Positions 63,847 to 64,000 of a stretch of DNA of 64,000 bases are shown piece after piece (position 1 is the first letter of the stretch; the number at the start of each line of letters is the position of its first letter). Made by a program: the position numbers and the translations under genes. The notes beneath the pieces were generated by a model. The model had not been told where the DNA came from. It made no database searches and was given only the letters and a program-made list of their open reading frames with translations. Location: contig NZ_JAKUJY010000012.1 of assembly GCF_022664535.1 (NCBI RefSeq), forward strand, positions 55,208 to 119,207, given 5' to 3'. This DNA is from Sphingobium trunci. GTDB lineage: Bacteria > Pseudomonadota > Alphaproteobacteria > Sphingomonadales > Sphingomonadaceae.

Positions 63847-64000
63847 CATCTTCGACGGGCATCGCCGGGAGCCAAAGCCAGCGCTGCCCAATCCCTTGAG
63901 GAAAATCCGGGAAAAACCGTGGCCGTTACGGCGGGGCGGGGGGGTATGAAACCCCCCCAGACAGGGCCGCCCCCGCGCGCCGGGCGTTTTGGGGAGGGCC

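Overview
The window is a gene-dense, GC-rich stretch of chromosome from an alphaproteobacterium of the Sphingomonadales, most like Sphingobium or a near relative. The assignment rests on gene content (MipZ, MmcB, DUF1491, DUF3576, DUF6489 and ligase-associated repair proteins), on an origin-like region beside hemE, and on clustered GANTC sites, the recognition sequence of the alphaproteobacterial CcrM methylase. I found no rRNA, tRNA, CRISPR array, intact insertion sequence or prophage. About 60 protein genes are supported, nearly all conserved housekeeping genes in short co-directional runs with 1-4 base overlaps.

Layout. 0.5-9.1 kb is mostly minus strand: ftsK, an ispG operon (ispG, a small hexad-repeat protein, a DMT exporter, a GNAT enzyme), a FadL-type porin and a phosphomannomutase/phosphoglucomutase. 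Two members of a small-RNA-like family lie at 144-300 and 7484-7625. 9.1-12.8 kb holds a J-domain protein, mipZ, panC (plus strand), hemJ and hemE. The 286-bp gap at 12844-13129 has two perfect DnaA boxes, several degenerate ones and six GANTC sites; I interpret it as the replication origin. To its right run ppsR-maf-aroE-coaE-dnaQ, hpf, ptsN, a thioesterase, DUF1491, a SleB-type wall hydrolase and mmcB (to 20.2 kb). 20.5-30.8 kb mixes an ankyrin protein, a Sco1 protein, metal/cysteine-cluster proteins, trhO, pdeM, a TonB-dependent receptor, a YggS protein, a ThiE-like protein and an uncharacterised envelope protein. 30.3-37.6 kb carries a DUF3576 lipoprotein, leuS, lptE, holA, msrB and a class A penicillin-binding protein.

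37.6-38.8 kb holds a 163-bp element with 19-bp terminal inverted repeats and a two-domain aspartic protease. Then come rho, a TerC-family protein, a quinone oxidoreductase, a dienelactone hydrolase and the classic mnmE-mnmG-rsmG-parA-parB block (43.4-49.0 kb) with three parS sites. 49.0-64.0 kb has pepN, a complete Mla/MCE lipid-transport operon, a HAD phosphatase, a 2-hydroxyacid dehydrogenase, a Cys/Met-metabolism PLP enzyme, an Lhr-like helicase, a DUF1345 protein, a ClpP-fold protease and ruvAB.

How the parts fit. Origin, parABS and MipZ lie within about 40 kb, so initiation, origin segregation and division-site placement are encoded together, with FtsK for terminal segregation nearby. 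The most novel signal is the small-RNA pair. Both copies share a 13-base anti-Shine-Dalgarno segment that is perfectly complementary to the ribosome-binding site of the phosphomannomutase gene just upstream of the second copy, and nine bases of it match the site of the adjacent fadL-type gene. This is a sequence-based hypothesis; expression and function are not shown.
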